Below, piece after piece: positions 24,901 through 37,560 of a stretch of 64,000 bases of DNA (position 1 is the first letter of the stretch; the number at the start of each line of letters is the position of its first letter). A program made the translations under genes and the position numbers. This DNA comes from Trichostrongylus colubriformis (taxonomy: Eukaryota; Nematoda; Chromadorea; Rhabditida; Trichostrongylidae), in assembly GCA_963978905.1 (NCBI GenBank), contig OZ022261.1, positions 35,200,102-35,264,101 of the forward strand, in the 5' to 3' direction. The notes under the pieces are model-generated. The model worked only from the letters and a program-made list of their open reading frames with translations, ran no database searches and was not told the DNA's origin.

Positions 24901-27900
24901 AGACATTTTCTCAGCTGATAAGAACCACTTGCTCAGAATCGAAAAATTTTCAGGCATGTGATCACACCTACAAGTGTTCGCTGTGCTATAGCATTGGCCT
25001 ATTTTGTACCTTCTACAGTGTTGCTTGTTATGTTCTGTACGGTACCGGGCGGCTTTCGGGCACCGATCGCATTCGCCTTCTTCTCCAAAGATGGCTGCAA
25101 AGGCGGTCAAATACTCAGTGAGTGGGGTTGAATCTTTGAACAAGCTTGAACGAACCACACCTTTGAAAAAGCGTGCGTCAGGGCATTCGAATTGAATCAG
25201 GTTACGAGAGGAAGCTGTAGCTGCTGCTCAGTTTACGACAGTACCAGACAGGTTCTTGTCTGCCATAATGGCGCAGTTCACGTGGTACCGAGGTCCAATT
25301 CGAGTGTCTTTGGCGCTCTCTCCAAAAACAACAACTACTCACCAATTTCAGTAGCTTGTTGAGTTTGCTATTCGTATCACTTCTCACATGCTTCTCATTG
25401 TTGCGCGTAACGGAAGAGTGATATTCAACTGTCAGGATTTTGCACCGCGTCGTGCAGCGTGCAAAAAATGTCGTTTGTAGTTGAATCCTAGAAAATTTAT
25501 TCTGCCTTATTTTAAGCGCCAGACGAGCAGTCGTCCTAGGATCCAACTAAATACGGCCCCTTAGCTCGCACGCATCGCGACGCACGCCGCACGCTGCGGT
25601 GCAAAATCCTACCCTGAATATGCATACCTGCTGCGTAATAATTGAACACACTCTCGCTGAAGTGTATGATAAACGAAAGAACTAGTCGTAGGAGGTTGCT
25701 TCAGTTCACGAATTGCATTCAACTACTTTGATTCCAGGAAATATTGTGGTACGATGGATACTGGTAGCGCCATTTATAGTGTTCGTATTGCTCATCGCTT
25801 TTCTATACCTACACATACTCGTTCATATGCATAAGATCTCGAAAGATCCACTCCTGAAAGCACAAAAAAATAAACGGATGACGAATCGTAAACTCCTCGT
25901 CACCATTATGCTTTTAGCGGGATCCGCTTGCCTTGGTGAGTTCATCAGTCCACATTTCAACGTTTCTCAATTAGTTCACATCATTGCTTCGCATGGAGCG
26001 TCCCTTATCAGACGCTTTTCCATTTACAAAAATAGAGCATCCTAGAAGCATTCAAGCCATCCCATATGGAGCTGCTCTGGGGCTCCCTCCGATTTCTACG
26101 GGTGTGTTCCATTAGGGCAGAAAATTCGCTTTGCGGCACTCGATGTGCGACGCGGTGCGAGCTACGCGAACCGCGGATAGGTCCTGAAGCGATGATAGTG
26201 CCCTACGCCTTGTTCTAAGCGTAATCGCTTCAGGACTCAAATGATACGGCACACCTAGCTTGCTCACACAATCGCGTCGCTCGCCAAATGCGGTTTTGCG
26301 AAGTTTGTGTCCCAGTGGCACACACCCTGATTTTATAAATTTTCTTTGAAATCGTCTATAAGGAGAAAGGCTCCAAAATTCGAGTTACGTCAGATTGGAG
26401 CCGGTAGGGTGTGTATCATCGTAGCAGGACTTCGCAACGCGCACGTGGACATGATACGTGCGAGCAAAGGCGCCGTGTATAGTTGGGCCTTAATACGAAA
26501 ATTGTCGAAATCGAATCACCTGAAACGTGACACAGGACACGCAGTCGCTTCAGGACGCAACTGCATTGGCGCCCTTACCTCGCACCTATCGCCTAGCAAG
26601 CCGCACGCCCCGTTGCGAAATCCTACACTAACGCTACACACCCACACCTGCATAAGCCTCTGAGCGCTGCTCACAAAGTTTTGCCTGTTGGGCATAAGAG
26701 GGGCCCTAAAAACAACCGAAATGAAATTATGAAACGAGAAGTCATATAAAATGAGCATGCTCTTGTCTTTTCACGAATATTTTCAGGTTGGTTACCCACC
26801 ACCGTACTTTATGTTCTGATTTGTGATGGCTGTATTTTTCAATTGTCTTTGCGGGCAACTATGTACCTTGGGTGCGGAATATTTGGACTTTGGAATTTAT
26901 TACATTATTCATCCGTGCAGCTACTTCCGATTTTTATTTCAGAATTCTGAGTCATTTGCTCCATGTCTCCAAGTTAATCGCCGATGCCTTTATCTATGCT
27001 AGTCGTTTAGTTGAAATTCGTTATGCCATGTGGACATTTCATGCGAGCATTCATAAAAGAATCAATGGTAAGCCGGATACTTTTTATGAAAGTCATCAAG
27101 ACAGAATTCATCATTCAGAGCTTCTCGCAGTCATACCTATGTACAGGTGTTGCGCCAGAGTTGTCCGACTAGTTTAGGTCACGGGAATCACATGTCCGGC
27201 CGCACCCCCTAACGCGCGAACAATTCGCAACGGGCCCAGCAAGGCATTTCGTGCGGCGACGAAGCAAGTGCGTGACGCGGTCACCTAGTTAGACAGAGCA
27301 AACCTACCTGCTTTTTCTTCCTACAATCAATGCGAAACAGTAAGTTGAGCCATGACTATCATGAACTGGCAGCAGGTGTAACGGCAGTGAGGAAATTAGG
27401 AAGACGCTTAGCTGACTCTTACCTCACACGCAAAATGTTATGTGCGCGTCTATCGCTTTTGCAAAATGCGTGAAGCTTAGTAACCGCACTGGAATGCAGT
27501 CTTGTATTAGGCCCCTTCAGCTATGCGTGGCCGCACATGTATGATGCTGTAGCTGTTTCAAGGACATACTACGTTCGTTAGGAGGCGGGCGTCATCTAAG
27601 TCATCATTGGTGGGGTCCTGGTAATGCCTCTTCGCGTTCAAGTACGCAATCTGCTATCAAGGTCGCCAAAATGACATACTACCTCGCAAACGCGAAAGGG
27701 GAATAGAGCAATTTCATTTTGATGAAGCTGTAGAACCAACATATGCCCATGAGTGGCATAGATCATCTTCATTCTATTCAGCTCTCTTCGGATGGAAACC
27801 GTTACCAAGACCGATTCCGCGAGAATTCACCCGCTATCTCAGTGAGACAATCGAGCACCGATCCATACGAAATAAGAGGGCACATGTCGTTCAAAACAAA

Positions 27901-29763
27901 TTCGCAGGTTTGTGACTCTTGCAGTTATCTATCGTTTCATTGTTGAGCGTTACACCTGTGTAGGGTTGAAAGCATGAGACGGAGTAGCTTGGGGATGCAA
28001 GTATAGGAAGTCGTGTCCACCACGAGTGAACGCTCAGGGCTTGAGGAAACTTGTGTGGCGCAACTCGCATTCAGGGGCATGATCACCTTTTCATAGTGGT
28101 CGAGTGATGGTGAAGGGGTGGGACATTTGCCACGGCTTGATCTGGTCGATACACAGATGCACCGGGCTCGAAAACACGTCCACAACGGGTATCAAGAGGG
28201 AGGGGTACTCATTTCTTGGGTTTTGGCCATTTTATTGCGTGCTATCTTCGCCGTGTCATTACCTCTACTTTCATATACGCCAATCGATCAACTTACCCGC
28301 TTTGGTATCCTGAGTAATCCTGTTGAGGAAATCGGTTGCAATGATGCCCTTAATACCCTGCACCCGTCAGTGTGCTAGAGAGCCCTTTCGGGGAGCTATA
28401 GGATGTGCGTATCTTTACGCCGATGCACAAATGCTGAAGCTCGTGTGGGCGCATGAAGGACACGGCAATCACTTCAGGACCCAACTACGTACGGCGCCCC
28501 TAGCTCACACCCATCGCGCCATGCACGGCCTTCGCAGTGTGAAATCCTGGTGTAATTGTGCGCACCCGTAAGCTGGATTTTTGAAAATTCGAGATATTGC
28601 TATTAAAAATATAACATTTTAAGGTACCGCTCGGAAAAGCTCAGTATCCTCACGTGATGTGATAGACGTTGCTAGTGTAAGTTTCAGAACTAGCTGCATA
28701 CTCCTGGTTAATAATTGTAACACATCTTATTTCAGCAGCGATCTCCAGGACCTCGAACCTCGTTCCAGGGTAAACAGTCAACCATTCAACTGAGCATCAC
28801 TGAGACGGTATAGGAAAGAATGCCGTCCCGTCTACTTTTAGTCATTACCCTAGCTGAAGCGAGCAGAAAAAAATCGATGAAGGATTTTTCCTATCCGGTC
28901 CGCCCATACTGATAGATCAATGTTCTACGAAGATCAGAAATGAAAATAAACGAAGCTATCACAGGAAAGGGGACGTAAGTCACAGTAGGACGAGCTTATG
29001 GTAACGAAGGTGCTGTTATGTTGGTGTTCACAACAAAATAAGTGTGGTAGAGTGAGGACGTTGTTCTTTCGGTTGACATGTCATTGCTTGGTAAATTGGA
29101 GATGTGTACAGAAATGATCGCTGTGGTAGCACTCATGATATTGCTCGCAGTAAAAAGCGTGTGACGTGCAGGTGGCTGACTGCCCAAGTTGAGTGTGAGT
29201 CACTCGGTTCGAAATAGGTCACGCTCCTTGCGAATCGCTTCACCGCGCGCGGCAAGTTTCTCATTGTCCCGCTGCGAATTGAGCCAGTTCACAATGGGAC
29301 CAGCAATAAATAGCCTCGCGCGATGAGAACATTCGCATGGAACAGTGACCACACGGAACCTACCCGGCCAATATTGCCACGCACACAGCATCATCGCGAA
29401 CTCAGCCTCTCTCTAAGGCCCCATTCATAATTTGCGCCGGTATTGCGTGGCTGCGTTCACAGGCAGCGAGACAGGGTTGCAGATGCGAAGACGCAGAGAC
29501 ACGCAGCCACGCCCTGCTGCCGGTACCGCCTAGTATGAATGAGGCCTTAGATTTTTCGCCACGCCAACTCTGTGCCAGGCTCTGTGAAGTTCTTCCCTGC
29601 CTTCCCTTTAAGGAGCTCCTATTTTATTGACTTTTTTATCCTTTTCCCATTCAGCGCAGGTCATGCGACCCAATTCACATCATTTTATGTTAAGATGCAG
29701 AAGGATCCGTATCTGGGAGAATACGAGTTTCCTATTGACTTTCGTGTCATGAAATCACCATAA
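18990..29763 (+). CDS. class A (rhodopsin-like) G-protein-coupled receptor, orphan
   Basis: Exons: 18990-19109, 23740-23898, 23982-24073, 24954-25117, 25738-25935, 26787-26862, 26943-27067, 27782-27907, 28624-28676, 28736-28769, 29660-29763; every junction keeps phase, giving 416 aa. The ATG is the first after an in-frame TAA at 18978. Seven hydrophobic segments lie at about residues 17-40, 52-78, 93-113, 130-152, 181-211, 230-258 and 270-292. Family marks: Asn35 (TM1), Asp63 (TM2, SLTASDAL), Cys87 and Cys172 for the extracellular disulfide, Pro190 in TM5, Trp-Leu-Pro 246-248 in TM6, and DAFIY (284-288) in place of NPxxY. DRY is replaced by NHY (113-115), followed by IGIVHPL. The tail is basic, then Ser-rich. 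Function is presumably transduction of an unknown extracellular ligand. Exon 4 (TM4/ECL2) ends at CTCA|GTGAGT. If the weak donor CAG|GTTTGT after exon 8 is not used, the protein stops at 27915 (355 aa). AATAAA at 30291 may serve the long form. Confidence 0.8.
19110..23739 (+). other. receptor intron 1, repeat-filled
   Basis: This 4.6-kb intron separates TM1 from TM2. It holds a half copy of family A (about 19440-19550), fragments related to family H (19540-19770), a full family B palindrome (21612-22045) and GGTCACCGCGCGC-type repeat pieces near 20990 and 23430. No conserved exon was seen in it. Confidence 0.6.
21612..22045. repeat. palindromic element, family B, full copy
   Basis: CAAAGGAATCGTGCACGG at the left and GATGCACGATTCCTTTAAT at the right are inverted. 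The arms share TTTATGTTGTACTTGC, CAAAGTTTCACGCG and matching GC-rich centres around CCGCCGCGGC. It lies in intron 1 of the receptor gene. Frames of 121 and 139 codons inside it are shadows of the palindrome. Confidence 0.8.
25430..25622. repeat. palindromic element, family A, diverged
   Basis: The left fragment GTCAGGATTTTGCACCGCGT and the right block TAGCTCGCACGCATCGCGAC plus GCGGTGCAAAATCCTACCC are inverse. It lies in the receptor intron just before exon 5. Confidence 0.5.
26100..26330. repeat. palindromic element, family A, full copy
   Basis: GGGTGTGTTCCATTAGGGCA at the left mirrors CCCAGTGGCACACACCC at the right. The inner arms GGTCCTGAAGCGATGATAGT and GTAATCGCTTCAGGACTCAA are also complementary. 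It sits in the intron between exons 5 and 6 of the receptor gene. Confidence 0.75.
26405..26645. repeat. palindromic element, family A, full copy
   Basis: TAGGGTGTGTATCATCGTAG pairs with CACTAACGCTACACACCC. The centre shows CAGTCGCTTCAGGACGCAAC and its mirror TATAGTTGGGCCTTAATACG. It is the second family A copy in the same receptor intron, about 75 bp from the first. Confidence 0.75.
28435..28570. repeat. family A half copy
   Basis: Only the right arm is clear: CACTTCAGGACCCAACTACG, CGCCCCTAGCTCACACCCAT, then GTGTGAAATCCTGGTGTAAT. It lies just upstream of receptor exon 9. Another half copy is at about 30600-30700. Confidence 0.55.
29418..29548. repeat. palindromic element, family C
   Basis: AAGGCCCCATTCATAATTTG at the left pairs with CTAGTATGAATGAGGCCTTA at the right. 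The arms carry GGTATTGCGTGGCTGCGTTC and CCACGCCCTGCTGCCGGTAC. It lies about 110 bases upstream of the last receptor exon. Confidence 0.7.
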
Positions 29764-32700
29764 GCTGCAATCAATCACCTTTCAAATGCTTTTACGAGTC
29801 AGTGAAAAAGAAACACGATAACGGCCAACTATCATCGACTGTTCTGCGAGTTATCATTTGTTTTTCCGTTGTATTGCATTAGACGCTACGAGCAGTACCA
29901 AAGATGTGAGCTGAGATCTATTTATCACATGTATATGTAATATGTTGCCTGAGAAAGAACATCGAATAGAAATAATATGTATATCCTCGTGACATCTAGC
30001 TTTTGTGTTTCTGAGCCCCAGATGAAATCCTCTCTGATTGGCCGCTTGCTGGAGTAGCCAGTGGCAGGTACTTCTTCCCTACAACAATCTGTATGGCCAA
30101 TCAAAGAACTTTTGCTTATGGACCAGCTGTGAGATGGTCATGTACTTTGCCCTATTCCCTTGCCAAATGACTGACTCCGATGTGCTTTGTTGATATAAGT
30201 GACCGAAAGCTATTTTATAAAATGTGTCAGTATGGAAATCTGCACCTCAGCGATTGTACAGAAATTTTAATACGTGAATTATTGATTTTCAATAAATATG
30301 TGTGCTACTGTGTTGGCATATGGAGGATGAAGGTCTACAATCAGTATGTTTTATGAAGATTATCAAGCGCCACATTCACTCTAAGAATTAGAGCTTTTCG
30401 GGTACGCCACGTACTGGTCTTTCTGCTGAAATCGAAAAATCTCATCGCAGGAGGGGGGGAGGGGGGGGGGCAAGTGTAATCTAATGGGGTGTTTGGAAAT
30501 GCTGGTTTGGCTGAGAGACCGGAGTGTTTGTCGTTCAGCCAGATTTCTGGACAGTTCCGAGCACATAATTGGGCTTGAGGCGACTACGTAGGCGCAGTTG
30601 ACAGCAGTCGCCTTAGAACCCAACTGCATATGGCGACCCTCATTGTTAGCTCGCACGCGTCGCGACGCATGCCGCATGCAGCGGTGCGAAATCTCTTCCT
30701 AACCATAGACACACGAGAAACTGAGCTACAATACATGTGGAACGATTTAAAGTTCGCCAACCTGCATGACGATTTCTACAGTAAGCATACTCTCGGAGGA
30801 ATTCGTAACGAATACCAAATGATTTTTTGTTACAGCTGTAAATTGAAGGAAAATCAGCTGCGTTCCTATCACTTGCAGAATTATAGCCGAATTGTAGTGT
30901 AGCTGGCCAAAGAACAGTAGCCGATGCCCTTTGCCTGTCTTGTCAGCAAATGATCTTCTGCACAGCGTATTCGCGTTTCTCAACAGCTCGTCAAGAGACA
31001 TTTAAGATTGCCACGTAGTCGTATTTAAAAAGATCCGTTGCAGGAACCTTGGGTTTTTGATAAAACCTCAGACCTGTTCTCCGAACGTGTTGCCAAAAAC
31101 TGCAGCTTCCATCGTGTTCATGCGCACTGCATCTAAAGCTTGAAAAGCTCCGCATAGTGGATTAGAGGACGCACTAAGAGAACTCAATTTTCCTCTATTC
31201 AAAAGCGACTTAAAGGAATCATCCACGGAAAAATGAGTTCCTCTGTTACCCTTATATTCATGTTGTATTTGCCTGATAAGGGCCGCATGCAAAGTTTCAC
31301 GTGAAAAAAGTGAGAATTCGGTTAAGTTGCAGCTCCACGAATCCTCGGACGAGTGGGCGGGATTCCGAGTAAAAGTCCCGTCCCGTGGTCCACCGCGGTT
31401 GGGACGGAGAAATTTTTTCTTACAAATGATGTCAATTATTCAAGATTCGTAACGAAGGGGATCTGTATAAGTACCACTCCCTAAACTTTCATATTCAAGG
31501 CCATTTTGCACTGCGCATCCACCTCAAGGTTCCGTTGCTGCTTCTTTGTTGAAGAGCAAAATTATCGACTAGGACGCCCTCCCCTTGGTTTGTTTTAGCC
31601 TTCATAAGACATTATGAATCCTTTTACCCGCTCATTAGAGTGCAGCCCATAAAAAGTGGGCTATCCTCTGGGCATAGCGTACTGGTGAATGAAACTGCAT
31701 TTAATTGCCTACAGAAGCCTCCGTGCATCTATTGCATCACGTCATTAAAGGACCCTAGCGAATTTAGGCTAAGGTCAATGCTTGTATCTGTTGAAACAGA
31801 TATGTTAAAGACGTCACTGAGGGGGCCGAAGAAAGTTTTGAAATGTTCAGAGCATAGAAGAGATAATGCATGGACAAACCCTCGCTGAAAAGCGTGTCCT
31901 GAGGGCTTTAGCGTGATCTGGTTTGACTGCGTTCTGGTCTAAGCGCTGCGACGGGCCGAGTTGCTGCTTCGAGGGGCGGGACAACATCCAAGTCTGGTTC
32001 ATTTGGCTGCTCTCGCGGTGTGGACCATCCCTCCAGCGGCTAGTGGTATGGAGCTGGTGAAAGCACGTCCCCTATTGCAGGAAGGGGGTCACATTTCTAG
32101 AGTTTTTGTAGTTCAGCTTTTCCTCTGCTGCTGCATTACTAAGCATCTCGTCTTCCGTCGTTCACATTCATTCTACAATCGGCCAAAATTACTTCTAACA
32201 ACATTAGTGACAGCGGGTAATTCAATTTTGGTGAGTTCGCCGACAAGGGAAAGCTTAATAAAAATTATAACTGTTTATAAAAATGGTAAATTTATGTAAT
32301 TCAAAAATTCACTGTCTCAAACAACTTTTCATCCGTACTGGATTCAGTAATACATGGCAAGGCAAAGTTTATCTGAACCACAAGCGAGACGTTTTACGAA
32401 TGACATCAGTACACATGACGAAATCGCCAAATTCAACAATCGGTGCGGGTGCCCGATCGGCGCCCTTTCAGCCAGCCATAATCACGCCATACGTGACCGC
32501 CGTTTCCTATCGTCCCGAAGTTCAACTTCTGTAGCAGCAGCTTTCTTTGCTTTAATTTAATTAATAGCTACTTATTCCATTTCCCATCAGAATTCATCAA
32601 GGAGCCGCCTCATCAGGTGACAATTCCAACCTTTTCTTGTCCTTTCATTTTTCTTTCGCAGCTTTTACAGTACATTTTTCAAAATGATGCATAGCACTCT

Positions 32701-33095
32701 GATGCCGCACTGTCGCCTTCCATTCATCAACTTTTTTTTTGTTTTTTCTTTGTTTTCTTCTCAGTCCACGCGCTGTCTCTCTTCCTTCTCATCCCCACTT
32801 CAACTTGAAATGTCCTTGCCTCTTCATCATGCCGATTACTTACACCCTCATTACTTTTTAGCTCATTGTCTGTTCATGGCACTCGCCCCACCCCTCCATT
32901 TCTAGGCTCTGTGCATCCATGAAAACGCTAGTACACTTGTTTCTTCGCATATTATAAGATGCAAATGAATGCGGCCATGTATGTTGGTAAGAATCAATGT
33001 TCTCCGTTTCTGACATTTCATGCTGTTTTTGTGTTTTTATTTTCATGTGAACGAATGAACTCACTGTGACAGTTTGTGCACGTTAGGGTTTCCAT
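29764..33095. other. intergenic, no recognised gene
   Basis: This follows the receptor gene. It holds AATAAA at 30291, a purine tract with two G runs at 30453-30470, a family A half copy (30600-30700) and a family B half copy at 31206-31410. A segment at 31930-32060 resembles the interior of the family H element at 42.2 kb. Frames here have no recognisable domains. Confidence 0.5.
31206..31410. repeat. family B half copy
   Basis: TTAAAGGAATCATCCACGGA is followed by TTATATTCATGTTGTATTTG and CCGCATGCAAAGTTTCACGT, as in the left arm of the full copies. The right arm is missing, with the element breaking off after CCACCGCGG. Confidence 0.7.
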
Positions 33096-33099
33096 TGAA

Positions 33100-33552
33100 A
33101 GCACACGACGCGATAATCACATTAATGGTTTACTTTCTTGGGGCAAGTAGGTCCTCAGATAACTGCTGACGCTGCTCCTTCACTGCGATTGCACGGTACT
33201 TCCTCATATGTTGTGCCTACTTGAACACAACCGAGCCACGCCCACCCAACCAAATGACACCTGGCCCTAGACGAAAAATTTATAATATGGAAGCTGCTTT
33301 AGTCATCGAAATGGCTGTTTCATCACATTATCGTCTCTTACTGCAAGCTTCCTTCTCCACGTGAGCGCTACGTTGGAAATTCGTTCATCTAAGACCAGGT
33401 GGAGTGGGCGTGGCTCGGTTGTGTCCAAGCAGGCACCACCCCGTGAGGATGCACCGTTCAGCCGCAACAAAGATGCAGTCTGAGCAGTCATACAGGGACC
33501 TAGTCGCCCTAAGAAAGTAAACCACTAATGTGACCAACGTATGGTGTGCCTT
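33100..33552. repeat. inverted-repeat element, family G
   Basis: The left arm CACATTAATGGTTTACTTTC and the right arm GAAAGTAAACCACTAATGTG are complementary. A second paired block is CACAACCGAGCCACGCCCAC against GTGGGCGTGGCTCGGTTGTG. Total length is about 450 bp with no protein-coding potential. Confidence 0.75.
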
Positions 33553-33699
33553 TAAATTGCTTCAGGATTCACGACCACCTGTGCTTCCTCCAACCAATAT
33601 ATTCTGATGAAAACTGCAGTGGAACGGTCAAAGGATGAGCTTGTAGCGCTCATAGACATATAGATTATAGTTTATACCTTAGAATCACCCATCGTAAAA

Positions 33700-34200
33700 A
33701 GTGGAGCGGTCAAGGTCGCGTTAGCCATGGGATTCTGCTACGACGACAGAGTGCATACGAAAGCGCAGAAACGATCAAGGCAGACTCGTAGAGGGTGCAA
33801 GCAGGGCTAACCCGGAGTCGAGGATTCCTCAACAGGGGATCGTATTTGACGAGTGAGATAGTGGGGGGTCGTAATTGCAAAGGTCAGCAGTAGTCCCTGG
33901 TTAGATGATAAGCGGAACGTGCCGTCAGCTGACCCGGTTATGTAAGAAAATATGATTGAATTTGAGTGATCAACACGAAAATTACAGAAATAGAATATCT
34001 AGTAATACTGTGCAGTTGCCAATTCTACTGTTCCTGTGGAGGTTATATAATGTCGAAAAAGCGGAGGGCGGACGGGTCGCACACGCGTCCCGTTGAGGGG
34101 CGGAGTCGTACCAAACCGGCCATTTTTCTCGTTACCTTGGTGTGCCCTGGGTGCAAGTTGTTCGCAGACCGAGGAGTGGTGCTCCAAAAGGCAGAGGGAA
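33700..34200 (+). repeat. dispersed repeat, family Z, copy 1
   Basis: Blocks such as TTAGATGATAAGCGGAACGT and GAGTGATCAACACGAAAATT recur at 43.8 kb in the same orientation and at 40.1-40.35 kb inverted. The upstream GTCGAGGATTCCTCAACAGG motif also occurs near 7.5 kb. I see no protein and no terminal repeats. Function is unknown. Confidence 0.65.
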
Positions 34201-36065
34201 GGTCCATGGGGTAGTGACCCGTTTCGGGTGTCTTGAAACCCCTGTTGCTCTGCTGACTATCACTTGAACTATGGACTGATTCAAAAGAGTGCATTTCGGT
34301 TCAACTAAGTTCCTGCCTACTTCCTATGTGCTTGTCCATTTGATTAAAAGACGGAGAATATCCGCGTTTAACTGAAATTCAACCCTTTGTTCCCCTTGTT
34401 GCAGTGTAGTGCTTTCTGACTGTTTCTTTGGGTGGTTTTTGTTTGTCCTCATCTCATACATTTTGCCCCCTCTATCCAAGCTCGATCTGAGTACTGTCCT
34501 TGGGAAGGTTGATAGGCCCTTCCTTCCACTCTTTCACGGGCATCTACCCCTAGCTGCCCCCCATTGAAAGTCAATTACTCAAAGCAACGCCAGCGTAATC
34601 AGAGTTTCCAAGTGGTTGTTTGGGACCCCTCTTGAAGTCACGTTTTTTATGCGTAAACATGTTTCTTTCTTATAGCTCAGGCTTCCCCAGCAATATTGTT
34701 GGTACGATTGGGTGCACCTTCTGATCGATAGCTATGATTTGCGTGCACTCTGTGGTACAAGCCGCCGGTGTTTGATCGGTGCGTGTGTGTGACCCATTTC
34801 ACGTCAAACAACTTGGGCTCCACTGGTTATTTTCGATCGCTCTTGCACTGAACAGCACGTGATGTGCTGATGTCGTGTCACAGCGCTTGGTTTACTTCGA
34901 CTCTTTTTTCCCCTTCCCCCCAATACTTCAAATGTTTTTTTAATTCAACAGGAAAGAGCGATGCTTATTTTTATGCATCTTTTGTCTGAATACTTGTATT
35001 TAGCAGTTATCCATTCAAATACTTTTTACCGCAATAATTAACAATCGTAAGACGTTATTATTGCCTCTCTGAGCTCCTCAAGTGTATAAATTTATCAATC
35101 GCGTCACCTCTGTTTAAAATGGCAGCCTTCGAATTGCTCCCAACTTCGTTATCGATTGATTTGAATGTGGATGGTTTCAATAGAGGTCTCTGATATAACT
35201 AGTCTGATTATTTATAAGTAAGCAGTTAATCGTTTGTCGAACTATGGAGTTAACCATCGGAAGGAGCGCTGGACTAACTATAGCTTACTGAAATTTTTGG
35301 GATAAAAGTGAAGCGACTCAGGGCGCATTTGGCAACCCACCTCCAAGTGTTCAATGACCATCAGAAAGTCAATGGGCTATTCGGCCCTTGTCGTTCCGAG
35401 TTCCGATGTTACACACCCGATTTCCTTCTGCTATTTCTATATTTTCCGGCAATTTCCCATACTTGCGTGGTCCTCATCCAAGAAGTCTTCTGTCATCCAA
35501 TGATTGCATGAACCAGCTATTAAAAATTGCGTTTTTGCCCCCACATATTTCTTCGGAAGATATCAATATGTTAGATTATTCATTTCTAGAGCGTGTATTA
35601 TTTTGTTATTTTTTTATTACACAAGTGAGCTCCACTAAGGGCTTCAGCTAACAAGATCAAAAACTTGACATATGATTTTTTTATTGTTTCGTTTATAAAT
35701 ATGTTATTCCAAAGCATATGTTTTGTTTGGCTTACTAGGATGAATAGCAAAATATGACCTACTGTTCATTACGAGGGGAGAAGTGGCGGCTGGTCCACTC
35801 GGAAACCAGGGCCAGGTTCAAGGAAATTTTTTTAAAGGGCTTTTTTGAAGACCTTTTAACCACTCAAAAAACAACGGCCTTTTGAGAATCACAAACAGAC
35901 CCTCTCCTGAGGATTCCACAACCCATGCTGCTTGACCCTGCCATGAACTTATTCCCTTCCTAGGTTCGATAAAATACTTCCCTTGGCTCACGATCGTTTC
36001 TTCGTATCGTCTTAGCACCTTTATAGGCTCATTATGATTGTGATGTGATGTATTCAGATTGATTG

Positions 36066-36225
36066 CCTTATGCCACGTTCATACATTGCGCTGGCAAGGC
36101 GTGGCTGCGTTGGCAGGCAGCGGGGCAGAGGCGAACATTCACGAGACAGGGTCAGACGGAGACGCAGAAACACCCAGCCACGCCTTGCCGCCGGCTCCGC
36201 AAAGCATAAGCGGCCTTGCAATGCC
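36066..36225. repeat. palindromic element, family C
   Basis: TTCATACATTGCGCTGGCAA and GGCGTGGCTGCGTTGGCAGG on the left mirror CAGCCACGCCTTGCCGCCGG and CGCAAAGCATAAGCGGCCTT on the right. It is non-coding. Confidence 0.6.
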
Positions 36226-36374
36226 CCCTCCCTGAATCCATATAGCATCATGAATATTTATCATTCTAGAATGTGCCGAAGCGTGTCTTTCAGGCTTGTG
36301 GCTGCTTCAGCATTATATCTATAGGAAATCAGTGTTTCTGGTACTATATGCAGATTTGTCTTGACGGTTAGTCT

Positions 36375-36573
36375 TGGAATAGGAAATTTGTGTTGCCACG
36401 TGTAGCACGTAACGCGATGCGTGCGAGCTGTGGACACCATAAGTAGTTGGGTTTTGAAGCGAATACCTCAAAATGAGACGTAGGACACGTAATCGCTTTA
36501 GGACATCTCTACATGCAGCGCCTGTTCCTCGTACGCCGCGCGCCACGACGCATTTTTCTGTCCTAAGTGCGTT
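36375..36573. repeat. palindromic element, family A, full copy
   Basis: GCGATGCGTGCGAGCTGTGG and GTTGGGTTTTGAAGCGAATA on the left pair with GTAATCGCTTTAGGACATCT and CGTACGCCGCGCGCCACGAC on the right. Confidence 0.6.
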
Positions 36574-36599
36574 CCCTTAATCGTACGAAGTACTAATTT

Positions 36600-37560
36600 A
36601 CCTTTCCGCAGTTGCTAAATGAGGAACACAGGGTATAATTTCGCTTTTTTCATGGACGGCACGCATTTGCAGGTCTTTTTTAGTTTCATTTCATTGGATT
36701 TCACCATTCACTCTGTCGCCATAGACGCATTCTACGTGATGGTAACCTCCAGACGGTATTCTCGTAATATGTCACATTCCGAACTTTGGAATCTCCTTGA
36801 AAGCACCGGTTATGTTTCGAACAAGCACAGCTTCTTTCCACTGCCCCACTGCCTTTGAGATCGTGTTTGATTAAGATCGCCTCAACCGCTTTCACGTATT
36901 TCGCCGATTATTGAATCGATTCGCACCGACGTCCATCATCCTCATCGGCCTGTGTTCGTACCTGGGCCGGCTCATTTACGGCTTTTATATTTATGGTTAT
37001 TATTCTTTTTCTATTTTAGAAAATTCTGTGCATTTCCTCATTAAAGTGATGAGTTCATGTCATGCGTTTTTAGAATGGCTTTTTTTTTATGGTAATATCG
37101 TGTGACATGAGGTTTGCCATTACACTCATAAGGAAGTTTCTTACCGCAATGGCTTCCAGTGACCTTTCGAACATCAGGAATGTTATAAGACCTGCTATTC
37201 TTATCACAGCTCTTGTCACGTTATCATTCACGTGTGTAGGGCATTTCACTGATCTTCGCGCTCGGTTCTCGACCATTTCATTTTATTCACATGGAATTTG
37301 TCGAACTGTTCTTTCCGTCCAACATTATACTGCTACATGCAGTGAATCGATTTCTTATTGACGTTTTTCCCAATTCAACACAGCCTGGAACATTTCGACA
37401 TTTTTATTTCTTTCGATTGAATTTAATAATGGCCATGTTTGGTAAAACAATATTCAGCTCGGCCTCAGGTCTAATAAACATGCATAACGAAAAATTTCCA
37501 TTTGTTCAATGCGAACTTGCACGTCGGCTAGAAGCTGGGCTGCGAAATTAAGTCTGCGTC
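36600..37560 (+). pseudogene. weak 7TM-like fragments
   Basis: Several plus-strand frames are rich in hydrophobic segments, for example VFFSFISLDFTIHSVAIDAF (after the acceptor-like CACGCATTTGCAG), FAPTSIILIGLCSYLGRLIY, RPAILITALVTLSFTCVGHF and ELFFPSNIILLHAVNRFLID. The last looks a little like TM3 of nematode chemoreceptors (NRF after a hydrophobic run). They lie in different frames, and I could not connect them with in-phase splices. A decayed chemoreceptor is possible, but chance T-rich sequence is equally so. Confidence 0.2.
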
